Shown here: positions 26,568 through 35,304 of the stretch, piece by piece
How positions within the stretch are numbered: the first letter of the stretch is position 1
Layout: each line of letters starts with the position of its first letter
Translations under genes and position numbers: made by a program
Assembly: GCF_035984655.1 (NCBI RefSeq)
Contig: NZ_JAXCHT010000003.1
Coordinates: 62,001-126,000 of the forward strand
Source: Actimicrobium sp035984655
GTDB lineage: Bacteria > Pseudomonadota > Gammaproteobacteria > Burkholderiales > Burkholderiaceae_D
Direction: 5' to 3'
DNA: 64,000 bases
Notes under the pieces: generated by a model
What the model was told of the DNA's origin: nothing
The model's input: the letters and a program-made list of their open reading frames with translations, nothing else
Database searches by the model: none

Positions 26568-26591
26568 GCGCAAACAGGGATCCGTTTGCGC
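26568..26591. repeat. Perfect inverted repeat upstream of the histone-like gene
   Basis: GCGCAAAC (26568-26575) and GTTTGCGC (26584-26591) are perfect reverse complements around an 8-base spacer that is itself nearly palindromic (AGGGATCC). There is no T-run on the minus strand side, so it is not a terminator for that strand. It lies about 90 bases before the ATG and may be an operator or an mRNA leader hairpin. Confidence 0.6.
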
Positions 26592-26745
26592 TAATGAATT
26601 CGGCACCAGCTGAACTGCTGCATCTCCTCACTTATGCAGCACTTCAGCCATACATTTGGCTGGAATACTCCGGCACGGGCATCATCGCCATGTTCCGGAG
26701 GATCTTGCGGCAAGCATTACAACCCGCATCGAGATCGTCACAACC

Positions 26746-26773
26746 AAAAAAAACGCCGGCAATTACGCCAGCG
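26746..26773 (-). terminator. Intrinsic terminator, distal of two
   Basis: On the minus strand CGCTGGC (26767-26773) pairs with GCCGGCG (26754-26760) around a six-base loop, followed by eight T residues. No gene ends within 230 bases upstream, so it may back up the first terminator at 26.8 kb. Confidence 0.85.
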
Positions 26774-26812
26774 TCGGAAAGGGGTGAAATAAAAGCGCGC
26801 CAATATTCAAAG

Positions 26813-26850
26813 AAAAAGCCGCCTCACCCGGCACAACCGGGGACAGCGGC
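26813..26850 (-). terminator. Intrinsic terminator at the end of the candidate small RNA
   Basis: On the minus strand an outer stem GCCGC/GCGGC (26846-26850 with 26818-26822) and an inner stem CCCGG/CCGGG (26837-26841 with 26827-26831) are followed by TTTTTCTTT. The distance from the nrdB stop is about 160 bases. Confidence 0.75.
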
Positions 26851-26960
26851 TCCAACAGTTCAGATCGGGTTCGACGTCTGCTGTTCATTGAATCGGGGTA
26901 TCGCCTTTCTTTCTGGTGAACTGTCCGGGCCGGATGATCAACATGCCTGCCCTGACAATT
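26813..26960 (-). ncRNA. Candidate structured small RNA between nrdB and the histone-like gene
   Basis: This part of a 527-base gene-free stretch (26480-27006) has no plausible ORF but much base-pairing on the minus strand. GGACAG (26923-26928) can pair with CTGTCC (26841-26846), and the adjoining CAGTTCA with TGAACTG. Alternatively AACAGCAGA near 26885 pairs with TCTGAACTGTT to make a local hairpin closed by TCG/CGA. It ends in an intrinsic terminator, and a second terminator follows. I compared it by eye with 6S, 4.5S, tmRNA, RNase P, TPP, cobalamin and glycine elements and saw no match. The 5' end is a guess; a stable nrdB 3' UTR is the alternative. Confidence 0.45.
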
Positions 26961-27006
26961 CATGATGAGCCAACGTTGAAGAGCTCATTGTTTCGTGTGG
27001 TACTGC

Positions 27007-28209
27007 TTACTCCCAATTCAGAGCACCGCCTGTTTGATATTCGATGACCCGGGTTTCGAAAAAGTTACGTTCCTTTTTCAGATCGATCATTTCACTCATC
27101 CAGGGAAACGGATTTTCTTCATTGGCGAACATCGGATCGAGACCAATCTGCTGCGCGCGGCGATTTGCGATGAACCGCAAATAACCCTTGAACATCGGTG
27201 CATTCAACCCTAGCACACCACGCGGCATTGTATCCTCTGCGTATCGATATTCCAACTCAACGGCGCTGAAAAACAACGCTTTAATCTCGTCGCGAAACTC
27301 GGGTGTCCACAACTGCGGATTTTCCATCTTGATGGTGTTGACCAGATCAATGCCGAAGTTACAGTGCATCGATTCGTCGCGCAAAATATATTGATACTGT
27401 TCCGCCGCACCCATCATTTTGTTTTGCCGGCCGAGCGCCAGAATCTGCGCAAAGCCCACGTAGAAAAACAGCCCTTCCATCAGGCACGAGAAGACGATCA
27501 AGGACTTCAACAGCTTCTGATCGTTGATCGTCGTGCCGGTCGTGAAATGCGGATCGGTTAATACGTCGATGAACGGAATGAGAAATTCATCCTTGTCGCG
27601 AATCGATTTGACTTCGTGGTACGCGTTGAAAATCTCGGCCTCGTCCAGTCCGAGCGATTCGGTAATGTACTGGTAAGCGTGGGTATGGATCGCTTCTTCA
27701 AACGCCTGGCGCAGCAAATACTGGCGGCATTCCGGCGCAGTAATGTGGCGATAGGTCCCCAACACGATGTTGTTGGCCGCCAGTGAGTCGGCAGTGACGA
27801 AGAAACCCAGGTTGCGCTTGACCAGACGACGCTCGTCTTCAGTCAGTCCGTTAGGGCTCTTCCACAACTCGATGTCGCGCTGCATGTTGATTTCCTGCGG
27901 CATCCAGTGATTGGCACAACCGGCCAGATATTTATCCCAGGCCCATTTGTATTTGAACGGCACCAGTTGATTGACGTCGGTCTTGCCGTTGATGATGCGC
28001 TTGTCGGCAGCATTCATGCGACGGGTCGGGTCGACATCCGGCACGGCTTGCGGCGCTGGCGCCGGCTCAGCCGCAACATTGGCAGCGACCGGGCGACCGG
28101 CCAACTGGCTCAGCGGCGACAACATCGGCTGTGCCGCCGGATCAAATGCGGCGGTACCAGCATGTGGTGGCTTGACCGCGGGTACAACTTCCTCATCCCA
28201 ACTCAACAT
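27007..28209 (-). CDS. nrdB: Class Ia ribonucleotide reductase beta subunit
   Basis: Encodes 400 residues from the ATG at 28209, which has AAGGA seven bases before it; upstream in-frame ATGs lack this. NrdB houses the diiron-tyrosyl radical cofactor that starts catalysis in NrdA. Metal and radical residues are visible in FEEAIHTHAYQYI (glutamate, histidine and the radical tyrosine) and in the later LRDESMHCNFGIDLV with glutamate and histidine. About 75 N-terminal residues before DKRIINGKTDVNQL look low-complexity. It follows nrdA by 69 bases, inverse of any independent promoter, so they are probably one operon. Confidence 0.96.
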   Translation of the reverse strand: MLSWDEEVVPAVKPPHAGTAAFDPAAQPMLSPLSQLAGRPVAANVAAEPAPAPQAVPDVDPTRRMNAADKRIINGKTDVNQLVPFKYKWAWDKYLAGCANHWMPQEINMQRDIELWKSPNGLTEDERRLVKRNLGFFVTADSLAANNIVLGTYRHITAPECRQYLLRQAFEEAIHTHAYQYITESLGLDEAEIFNAYHEVKSIRDKDEFLIPFIDVLTDPHFTTGTTINDQKLLKSLIVFSCLMEGLFFYVGFAQILALGRQNKMMGAAEQYQYILRDESMHCNFGIDLVNTIKMENPQLWTPEFRDEIKALFFSAVELEYRYAEDTMPRGVLGLNAPMFKGYLRFIANRRAQQIGLDPMFANEENPFPWMSEMIDLKKERNFFETRVIEYQTGGALNWE

Positions 28210-28278
28210 GTCCATTCCTTTTCTTAAATGCAGACAATTCAAATTCAATTCATGTGATGCGGCGAGCAGCCAATACGG

Positions 28279-31200
28279 TTACTGGCAGGCTTCGCACTCT
28301 TCAAAGCCATCGTCACCCGGACGCAGCACGCATGCCGGGCCATCCATCTCGACGCTGGCCGCGCTGCCTGCGGTGGTGTACGCACTCAGGGCGGCACCGT
28401 TGTTGACGCCATCGGCCGACACGGCGTTGAGCGAACCGGTTTTCGAGGTGGATTTTTCCATGTGCGTTGCGCCAATGGTGCGCAAGTAATAGGTCGTTTT
28501 CAATCCACGCAACCAGGCCAGCTTGTAGGTTTCGTCGAGCTTTTTGCCCGATGCACCTGCCATATAGATGTTCAGCGATTGCGCCTGGTCGATCCACTTC
28601 TGCCGGCGCGATGCCGCTTCCACCAGCCAGGATGGCTCGACTTCGAAGGCGGTCGCATAAATGTCGCGCAGTTCCTGAGGAATACGGTCGATTTTTGCCA
28701 GGCTGCCGTCAAAATATTTCAGGTCGGAGATCATCACTTCATCCCACAATCCACGCGCTTTCAAATCCCGCACCAGGTATTCGTTGATCTCGGTGAATTC
28801 GCCGGACAGGTTGGATTTCACGTACAAATTCTGGTAAGTCGGTTCGATGCATGCAGCTACGCCAATGATATTGGAAATCGTCGCCGTCGGTGCAATCGCT
28901 ACGCAGTTCGAATTGCGCATCCCATGCTGCTTGATGCGTTCACGCAGTGGTGTCCAGTCCATGTTCTCGGACAGATCGGCTTCAAGATAGCCGCCCCGCT
29001 CTTCCATCAACAGTTTCAGCGAATCCTGCGGCAGGATGCCACGGTCCCACAGCGAACCGCGATAGGAGCTGTAACGCCCACGCTCCTCGGCCAGTTCGGT
29101 CGAGGCGTAATACGCGAAATAACACACCGCTTCCATCGAACGATCGGCAAAGGTGACCGCATCCATCGACGCGTACGGAATCCGCATCATGTGCAGGCAA
29201 TCCTGGAAGCCCATGATGCCCAGACCGACCGGACGATGACGCAGGTTCGAATCACGCGCCTTCTTGACTGCATAGTAGTTAATGTCGATCACGTTATCCA
29301 GCATGCGCATCGCGGTGCGGATGGTTTTTTGCAGCTTGACGTGATCGAGCTTGCCGTCCTTCATGTGCGCCGGCAGGTTGACCGAGCCCAGATTGCAGAC
29401 GGCGATTTCGGATTCGTTGGTATTCAAGGTGATCTCGGTGCACAGGTTTGAGCTGTGCACGACACCGACATGCTGTTGTGGCGACCGGATATTGCATGGG
29501 TCCTTGAACGTGATCCATGGATGGCCGGTTTCGAACAGCATCGACAGCATCTTGCGCCACAGGTCGAGTGCCGCGATTTTCTTGAACAGGCGCATCTCGC
29601 CGCGCGCTGCCTTGGCTTCGTAGGCGGTGTAAGCCGTTTCGAAGGCACGGCCGTATTTATCATGCAGATCCGGCACATCGCTTGGCGAAAACAGGACCCA
29701 GTCACCCTTTTCCATCACGCGCTTCATGAACAGGTCCGGAATCCAGTTGGCGGTGTTCATGTCATGCGTGCGGCGGCGATCGTCGCCGGTGTTCTTGCGC
29801 AGGTCGAGGAATTCCTCGATGTCCATGTGCCAGGTTTCCAGATAGGCACAGACCGCGCCCTTGCGTTTGCCGCCCTGGTTGACCGCCACGGCGGTGTCGT
29901 TGACCACTTTCAGGAATGGCACCACGCCCTGTGATTTGCCGTTGGTGCCCTTGATGTGGGCGCCGAGCGAACGCACTGGCGTCCAGTCGTTACCCAGACC
30001 GCCGGCGTATTTGGCCAGCAGCGCGTTTTCCTTGATGGCGTCGTAGATGCCTTCGAGGTCATCCGAGACCGTGGTCAGGTAGCACGACGACAGTTGCGAA
30101 CGCTGGGTGCCGGAGTTGAACAGGGTTGGCGTCGAACTCATGAAGTCAAAGCTCGACAACAGGTTGTAGAACTCGATGGCGCGTTCTTCGCGGTTGATTT
30201 CGTTGAGCGCCAGGCCCATTGCCACCCGCATGTAGAACGCCTGTGGCATTTCGATGCGGATATCGCGGATATGCAGGAAGTAACGGTCATACAGGGTTTG
30301 CAGGCCGAGATAGCCGAACTGCAGATCGCGATCCGGCACCAGTGCATCGCCGAGTTTTTTCAGGTCGAACTGGGCCAGCTTGGCGTCGAGCAGATCGGCC
30401 TCGATACCCTTCTTGATGAAGCGCGGAAAGTACTCCAGATAGGCTGACTGGGCGTCGGCTTGCGCGACTTCCTGGCCGAATACTTCCTTGCGGATCGTGT
30501 GCATCAGCAGGCGCGCGGTGACGGTGCTGTAAGCCGGGTCTTTTTCCATCAGTGCACGCGCGGCCAGAATCGCCGACTTGTGCAGCTCTTCGACCGGGAC
30601 GCCGTCGTACAGGTTCTTGACCGTTTCGAACAGGATCGCTTCGGCATCGACGTGCTTTTCGAGTCCGATGCAGGCAGCCTGGATCAGATCGCGCACCTGC
30701 TGCATGTCGAGCAGGCGCCGCTGGCCATCCTCGGTCACATGCAGTTGCACCGATGCGCCAGCCGGTTGCGCAGCCTGCTGCTGGGCGCGCTCTTCCATGC
30801 GCTTGGCGCGATACAGCACATAGGCACGCGCGACATCGTGCTCACCCGAACGCATCAGCGACAGTTCAACCTGATCCTGGATGTCTTCGATGTGGAAAGT
30901 GCCACCGGCTGGCTGGCGACGCACCAGCGCCGACACCACATTGGCGGTCAGTTGTTCGACCAGCTCACGCACCCGCGCCGACGCCGCGCCCTGGCCGCCA
31001 TTGACCGCCAGAAAAGCCTTGGTCACCGCAATGGAAATCTTCGACGGCTCGAAACCGACCACCGAACCGTTACGGCGGATGATGCGGTAATCGGCCAGGC
31101 CTGCCTGCTGATGCAAGGCGGCTGGCGTGTTCGCCGCGACGTTGGCGGAGCCGGGAAAATCAGATGCGGATTTCATGGACAGATCGGAGGTGGATTGCAT
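28279..31200 (-). CDS. nrdA: Class Ia ribonucleotide reductase alpha subunit with two ATP-cones
   Basis: Encodes 973 residues from the ATG at 31200 with AAGG nine bases upstream; the open frame extends to 31410 but reads across the promoter leader. It reduces ribonucleoside diphosphates. Two N-terminal ATP-cone domains are visible, at about 38-138 (YRIIRRNGSVVGFEPSKI) and 150-240 (GQRRLLDMQQVRDLIQAA), a layout known from long NrdA proteins such as that of Pseudomonas aeruginosa. Active-site residues are in LSSCYLTTV, SNLCTEITLN and AVCNLGSVNL; the C-terminal redox pair is in GFEECEACQ. Expression is likely under NrdR control. Confidence 0.97.
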   Translation of the reverse strand: MQSTSDLSMKSASDFPGSANVAANTPAALHQQAGLADYRIIRRNGSVVGFEPSKISIAVTKAFLAVNGGQGAASARVRELVEQLTANVVSALVRRQPAGGTFHIEDIQDQVELSLMRSGEHDVARAYVLYRAKRMEERAQQQAAQPAGASVQLHVTEDGQRRLLDMQQVRDLIQAACIGLEKHVDAEAILFETVKNLYDGVPVEELHKSAILAARALMEKDPAYSTVTARLLMHTIRKEVFGQEVAQADAQSAYLEYFPRFIKKGIEADLLDAKLAQFDLKKLGDALVPDRDLQFGYLGLQTLYDRYFLHIRDIRIEMPQAFYMRVAMGLALNEINREERAIEFYNLLSSFDFMSSTPTLFNSGTQRSQLSSCYLTTVSDDLEGIYDAIKENALLAKYAGGLGNDWTPVRSLGAHIKGTNGKSQGVVPFLKVVNDTAVAVNQGGKRKGAVCAYLETWHMDIEEFLDLRKNTGDDRRRTHDMNTANWIPDLFMKRVMEKGDWVLFSPSDVPDLHDKYGRAFETAYTAYEAKAARGEMRLFKKIAALDLWRKMLSMLFETGHPWITFKDPCNIRSPQQHVGVVHSSNLCTEITLNTNESEIAVCNLGSVNLPAHMKDGKLDHVKLQKTIRTAMRMLDNVIDINYYAVKKARDSNLRHRPVGLGIMGFQDCLHMMRIPYASMDAVTFADRSMEAVCYFAYYASTELAEERGRYSSYRGSLWDRGILPQDSLKLLMEERGGYLEADLSENMDWTPLRERIKQHGMRNSNCVAIAPTATISNIIGVAACIEPTYQNLYVKSNLSGEFTEINEYLVRDLKARGLWDEVMISDLKYFDGSLAKIDRIPQELRDIYATAFEVEPSWLVEAASRRQKWIDQAQSLNIYMAGASGKKLDETYKLAWLRGLKTTYYLRTIGATHMEKSTSKTGSLNAVSADGVNNGAALSAYTTAGSAASVEMDGPACVLRPGDDGFEECEACQ

Positions 31201-31428
31201 GTTGGTGCCCTTGTGATGATCGCTGACGGCAGGTTGACTGCCGCTGCAGTGTGTTTTCAGACGCCTTCGGTAACAGGCGCTTATTGTTTGTTTTGCGGTT
31301 TGCCTGAATGCCGGCGGTGAATTTCGCCACCGGCAAACTGCTCCCTTCAACGGGGTCTGCCCACAGCCCCTGGACCACTGATGCGTCGTGCAGTTACTTG
31401 AACAGCCCAAAAGGGAAAATCACGCGGG
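31201..31428 (-). other. Long untranslated leader of nrdA
   Basis: From the predicted start of transcription near 31459 to the nrdA ATG there are about 260 bases with no convincing short ORF that has its own ribosome site. I see no known riboswitch motif in it. A run at 31320-31400 is open in the nrdA frame but has no family resemblance. Confidence 0.4.
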
Positions 31429-31475
31429 CCACTACATCTAGTTGTGACTCGTGTGATTTGCACTAATTCTAGTGC
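31429..31475 (-). promoter_or_regulatory. Pair of NrdR-type boxes
   Basis: Two 16-base sites, 31429-31444 (CCACTACATCTAGTTG) and 31460-31475 (GCACTAATTCTAGTGC), each match about 11 of 16 positions of the NrdR consensus ACACTATATATAGTGT. Their starts are 31 bases apart, close to three helical turns, the spacing known for NrdR pairs. The second is a perfect palindrome in its outer six bases on each side. Confidence 0.75.
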
Positions 31476-31494
31476 CTCAATGGGTGAGGCGCAA
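31466..31494 (-). promoter_or_regulatory. Predicted sigma70 promoter of nrdAB
   Basis: On the minus strand TTGCGC (31489-31494) and TAGAAT (31466-31471) are separated by exactly 17 bases. The -10 box lies inside the upstream NrdR-type box, so repressor binding would block RNA polymerase directly. Confidence 0.7.
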
Positions 31495-31510
31495 CGTCTA
31501 AATAGGAGAT

Positions 31511-32176
31511 TCAGACAGATTTTTTGGTTGCATTTGCCGGCAAATTTTGCTCCGCGGTGACAAACCGCAGGACCGGGTCGGGGCAGGATTGGCGCGTATC
31601 GGGCGCAAGCCCTGATGCCCATTGGGATTGGTAAAATTGCCAGTCAAAAAATGGTCCCGGATCGGTCTTGCGACCGGGGGCAATCTGTTGATGACCAGTG
31701 ACCGAGGTTAACGGGTGGATGCGTTGCAATGCATGGGTCAGGGCACACAGTACCGCATATTGCGCTGCAGCGAACGGGACCGTGTCGGTGCCTTCGAGTT
31801 CAATGCCAACCGAAAAATCATTGCAGCGCTCACGCTCGCCGAAGCGTGACACCCCGGCGTGCCAGGCGCGCTGCAGCGTCGACACGAACTGCAACAGCGT
31901 GCCGTCGCGCCGGATCAGGAAATGCGCCGACACGTGCATTCCGCGCAATCGGTCAAACCAGGGATCGGCGTCGTAATCCAGCGTATTGGCAAACAGATCG
32001 GCGATCCACGGTCCGCCAAACTGTCCCGGCGGCAGGCTGATGTTATGGATCACCAGCAGATCGATCTGGCTGCCCGCCGGTCGCACGTCGCAATTTGGCG
32101 ATGGCAGCTGGCGCGCCTGCGGACACCAGCCGCGCGCGTCGATCGCGATGGCGTCGTTGGCGTCAATCGGGTTCAT
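31511..32176 (-). CDS. ampD: 1,6-anhydro-N-acetylmuramyl-L-alanine amidase
   Basis: Encodes 221 residues. AmpD cleaves the peptide from anhydro-muropeptides in the cytoplasm during wall recycling and so controls AmpR-type beta-lactamase induction. Zinc ligands are H44 (LLVIHNISLPP), H162 and D172 (GHQQIAPGRKTDPGPFFDW); the conserved AWHAGVS and GIELEGTD are present. The C-terminal 30 residues extend beyond E. coli AmpD (187 residues). Its start overlaps the pilR end by 14 bases. Its substrate feeds Mpl (16.5 kb). No ampC or ampR is in the window. Confidence 0.95.
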   Translation of the reverse strand: MNPIDANDAIAIDARGWCPQARQLPSPNCDVRPAGSQIDLLVIHNISLPPGQFGGPWIADLFANTLDYDADPWFDRLRGMHVSAHFLIRRDGTLLQFVSTLQRAWHAGVSRFGERERCNDFSVGIELEGTDTVPFAAAQYAVLCALTHALQRIHPLTSVTGHQQIAPGRKTDPGPFFDWQFYQSQWASGLAPDTRQSCPDPVLRFVTAEQNLPANATKKSV

Positions 32177-33554
32177 TGATCCCCAGTCGCTGCATGCGGT
32201 AGCGCAGCTGGCGAAAACTCACGCCAAGCAGTTCGGCCGCCTGGGTGCGGTTGAAATTGGTTTTCGCCAGCGCCCTGCGGATGACTTCTCGCTCCACCTC
32301 GTCCATATGATCCGGCAGCGAATTCGGCAGGCTGGCTTCGGCTGGCGCCGGCGCTGGCGTATCCGGCGCCGGGACGCTGGCCGGCACCTGAATGTCGCTG
32401 GCGGCAACCGGCCCGGACTTGAGCGCCAGGTCGGCGACTTCGATGACACCACCATCGGCAAACGCCATGGCCCGCTCCAGAATGTTTTCCAGCTCACGGA
32501 CGTTGCCGGGAAAGCCATACTGGCGCAGCGCATCCAGCGCCGCCGCCGACAGCACTGCGGGATCTCCCGGGGCGCCGAGGCGCGCGAGGATCGCCTGCGA
32601 CAACAGGCCGATGTCATCGAGCCGTTCGCGCAACGGCGGCAAGCGCAGTTCGATGACGTTGAGGCGATAGTACAGATCCTGCCGGAATTTTCCCTGCTCG
32701 ACCCATTCGGCCAGATTCTGGTGGGTCGCGCTGATCAGCCGGACATCGACCGGCTCTTCGACCGTCGCGCCGATCTTGCGCACGCGCCGTTCCTGGATCG
32801 CCCGCAGCAGCTTGACCTGCATTGCCAGCGGCAGGTCGGCGACCTCGTCGAGCAGCAGGGTGCCACCATTGGCCGCCTGAAAGAATCCTTCGCGATCATC
32901 GGAGGCACCGGTAAACGCACCCTTGCGATAGCCAAAGAATTCGGCCTCCATCAAGGCTTCCGGAATGGCGCCGCAGTTAACAGCAACGAACGGCTTGTCG
33001 GCGCGCGCACTTTGGCTATGCATATCGCGCGCGGCCAGCTCCTTGCCGCTGCCGGATTCGCCGGTAATGGCAATCGGCGCCATGCTGCGCGCCAGCCGCA
33101 CGATCTGGGCGCGCAGGTCACGCATGGCCGCCGACTCGCCGATCAGGCGCAATGACGGCGCCGCCGGTGTCACGCTGGCACTGCGCTTGTCGATGCGCAG
33201 CGCCGACTGCACCATCTGCCGCAGTTGCTCCACCCGCACCGGCTTGGACAGGTAATCGAAGGCGCCGGCCTTGAGCGCTGCCACCGCGTTCTCGGCGCTG
33301 CCGAATGCCGTGATCACGGCGATCGGCGTAGTGCGATTGTCGGCCGACACCTCGCGCACCAGTTCGATGCCGAGCCCGTCCGGCAGGCGCATGTCGGTCA
33401 GCACCAGGTCGTAGTCCTGTTCTGCAAGATATGCGCGGGCCTGCGTCAGGCAATCGGCGCTGTCGACATCCAGGCCCATCTTGAGCAGGGTGATTTCAAG
33501 CAGCTCACGCAGATCGGCTTCATCATCGACGATCAGGATACGGGGTGAACTCAT
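32163..33554 (-). CDS. pilR: Sigma54-dependent response regulator PilR
   Basis: Encodes 463 residues. It is the partner of PilS and, by family knowledge, activates pilA from a sigma54 promoter. Domains in order: receiver (about 1-125) with phospho-acceptor in LVLTDMRLPDG; AAA+ domain with Walker A GESGSGKEL, the sigma54-contact loop KGAFTGASDD and Walker B GGTLLLDEVADLP; and a Fis-type helix-turn-helix at the end (NRTQAAELLGVSFRQLRYRM). A Pro/Ala-rich linker joins the last two. It follows pilS by 37 bases and overlaps ampD. The target pilA is not in the window. Confidence 0.95.
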   Translation of the reverse strand: MSSPRILIVDDEADLRELLEITLLKMGLDVDSADCLTQARAYLAEQDYDLVLTDMRLPDGLGIELVREVSADNRTTPIAVITAFGSAENAVAALKAGAFDYLSKPVRVEQLRQMVQSALRIDKRSASVTPAAPSLRLIGESAAMRDLRAQIVRLARSMAPIAITGESGSGKELAARDMHSQSARADKPFVAVNCGAIPEALMEAEFFGYRKGAFTGASDDREGFFQAANGGTLLLDEVADLPLAMQVKLLRAIQERRVRKIGATVEEPVDVRLISATHQNLAEWVEQGKFRQDLYYRLNVIELRLPPLRERLDDIGLLSQAILARLGAPGDPAVLSAAALDALRQYGFPGNVRELENILERAMAFADGGVIEVADLALKSGPVAASDIQVPASVPAPDTPAPAPAEASLPNSLPDHMDEVEREVIRRALAKTNFNRTQAAELLGVSFRQLRYRMQRLGINEPD

Positions 33555-33591
33555 CGGCTAATCTCTTTGCTGGATGGCATGGCGGTGCTGC

Positions 33592-35304
33592 TTAGTTAGT
33601 AGGGAGTGCGGCGAAGCTGATCACGAAACGGCCGCGCGGCTCGCTGCCGGCGTCGCCGTCGGCACGGTATTCGTAATCGAGCAGCGCGCCATTATTCAAA
33701 CACAGTTCGCGCGCCAGATACAGACCCAGTCCGGTGCCCTTGCTGGAGGTGGTGTAGAACGGCTCGAACAGATGCGCCCGCACGGCGGGTGTAATCGGCG
33801 TGCCGTCGTCCTGCACATGCAGCTCGATGCGGCCGGTGGCCAGCACCACCACCTCAAGCCGGATGCTGCCATCGCCGCCGCTGGCATAGCGGGTCGCATT
33901 CGACAGCAGATTGACCACTACCTCGCGCAAATGCAACGGATCGAAGCTGACTTCGTGCGCGCCAATGTCACCGATAGCAATCATGTGCGGGGGCAAGCTG
34001 CGGGTGGCAATGAATTCCGCCAGCACATCGTCGAAGAATGGCGCCAGCGCCAGCGGTGGCCCATGCGGCTGGGCCTTGCGCGAGAGCTTCAGGATATCTT
34101 CGATCATCTGGTTCAGGCGACTGACGTTTTCCTCGATGATACGCAAGAGCCGCACCTGCGTCGGGCTGGGCATGTCTTCTTCGAGCAGCGAGGAGGCGTA
34201 CGAAATCGCCGACAGCGGATTGCGCACTTCATGGGCGATGCTGGCGGTCAGACGGCCCATCGAGGCCAGCTTCAGTTGTTGCGCCTTGTTGTCGATTTCA
34301 CTGACATCCTGCATGAAAATCACGGTCCGGCTCTCGTCGGAACCGGCCACCTCGACCGGGGCAAAGCGCAACTTCAAGTGCGCCCCCAGATCGCGCCGGC
34401 CACCGCCCCACACCGTATTGGCGTCATGTGCAGCAGCATCGTCACCGGGCTTGATCATGACGAAATGATCCGTCGAGACTGCCATTGGCTCGCCGCGGCC
34501 ATCGCCGTTGCGATCGATCCAGCGCGTAAAGGCGTCAGCAATCGGTGCCAGTGACGACACGTCAGCCAGGCGGAATGACGAGCGGTCGAGCGCGGCCGGC
34601 AGTCCCAGCAGCGTCTCGGCAGCCGGATTGCAGGTGACCACGACGGCGTCGCGATCCACCACCAGGATGCCATCGCCCATGTCGGCAATTACCAGCCGGT
34701 TGATCGCTTGCTGCAAGTCCAGTGCCGCGCCTCGGCGCGCCGCCAGCGCTTCCTGCTTGATGAGCTTGGATGCCAGACGGTTGAGCAGCAGCGTGGCGAA
34801 AAAGAACGCCATGCCGTACAGCCCGGCCGTGGAAATCTGCACATCGGCGACCTGCTGCAATGACTGCAGCAGACTGTCCGACAACAGCACCAACGCTACC
34901 AGCGAGGTGAAAAACAGCGACAGCACCAATGGCGCGAGGATCGCTCCACCGGCCAGCGGAAACAGAAACAGAATTGCCAGCGACCCGCGCCCGCTTCCGG
35001 CCAGCACATAGAGCGAGGAAATGATCACGATGTCGACAATGATCTGGGTCGCCAATTGCAACAGGAAGCGTTCCCGCGAAAACGCGCCGAGCAGGGCAAA
35101 GGCGGTCGCGGCCATCAGATACACCACGCACAGCTGCATGTAATGTGCCGAGTCGCCGCCCAGTGATCTGCTCAAGGTGAGATACACCAGCAACAGCAGG
35201 GCAATGACGATGCGCGTGATATTGAAGGTTTGCAGCGTGCGCCACAGCGTATCGCGCGGCGCGCCGGTCAGTGTGATCGATGCAGCAACGGACTGACGCG
35301 ACAT
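33592..35304 (-). CDS. pilS: Membrane sensor histidine kinase PilS
   Basis: Encodes 570 residues from the ATG at 35304, which shares its A with the upstream stop (TGATG). Six hydrophobic segments occupy about residues 30-190, followed by a PAS-like region and the kinase core: H box ASIAHEVRNPLSAISYASSL with the phospho-histidine, N box VVNLLSNATRYAS and G box SKGTGLGLYLAREL. In the family, PilS senses inner-membrane pilin level and phosphorylates PilR. The PP0621-like gene precedes it and is coupled to it. Confidence 0.95.
   Translation of the reverse strand: MSRQSVAASITLTGAPRDTLWRTLQTFNITRIVIALLLLVYLTLSRSLGGDSAHYMQLCVVYLMAATAFALLGAFSRERFLLQLATQIIVDIVIISSLYVLAGSGRGSLAILFLFPLAGGAILAPLVLSLFFTSLVALVLLSDSLLQSLQQVADVQISTAGLYGMAFFFATLLLNRLASKLIKQEALAARRGAALDLQQAINRLVIADMGDGILVVDRDAVVVTCNPAAETLLGLPAALDRSSFRLADVSSLAPIADAFTRWIDRNGDGRGEPMAVSTDHFVMIKPGDDAAAHDANTVWGGGRRDLGAHLKLRFAPVEVAGSDESRTVIFMQDVSEIDNKAQQLKLASMGRLTASIAHEVRNPLSAISYASSLLEEDMPSPTQVRLLRIIEENVSRLNQMIEDILKLSRKAQPHGPPLALAPFFDDVLAEFIATRSLPPHMIAIGDIGAHEVSFDPLHLREVVVNLLSNATRYASGGDGSIRLEVVVLATGRIELHVQDDGTPITPAVRAHLFEPFYTTSSKGTGLGLYLARELCLNNGALLDYEYRADGDAGSEPRGRFVISFAALPTN

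Noticed and set aside
26870..26890. GGGTTCGA segment on the plus strand that looks like a tRNA T loop
   Set aside because: The flanking bases do not form a T stem and no acceptor or anticodon arm can be drawn.
26813..26960. Identification of the structured region as 6S RNA, tmRNA or a riboswitch
   Set aside because: None of the conserved motifs of these families could be found by eye, and the 6S neighbour ygfA is absent.
26763..26963. 66-codon minus-strand ORF within the nrdB downstream gap
   Set aside because: No ribosome site or family resemblance, and it runs through a terminator hairpin; structure is the better explanation.
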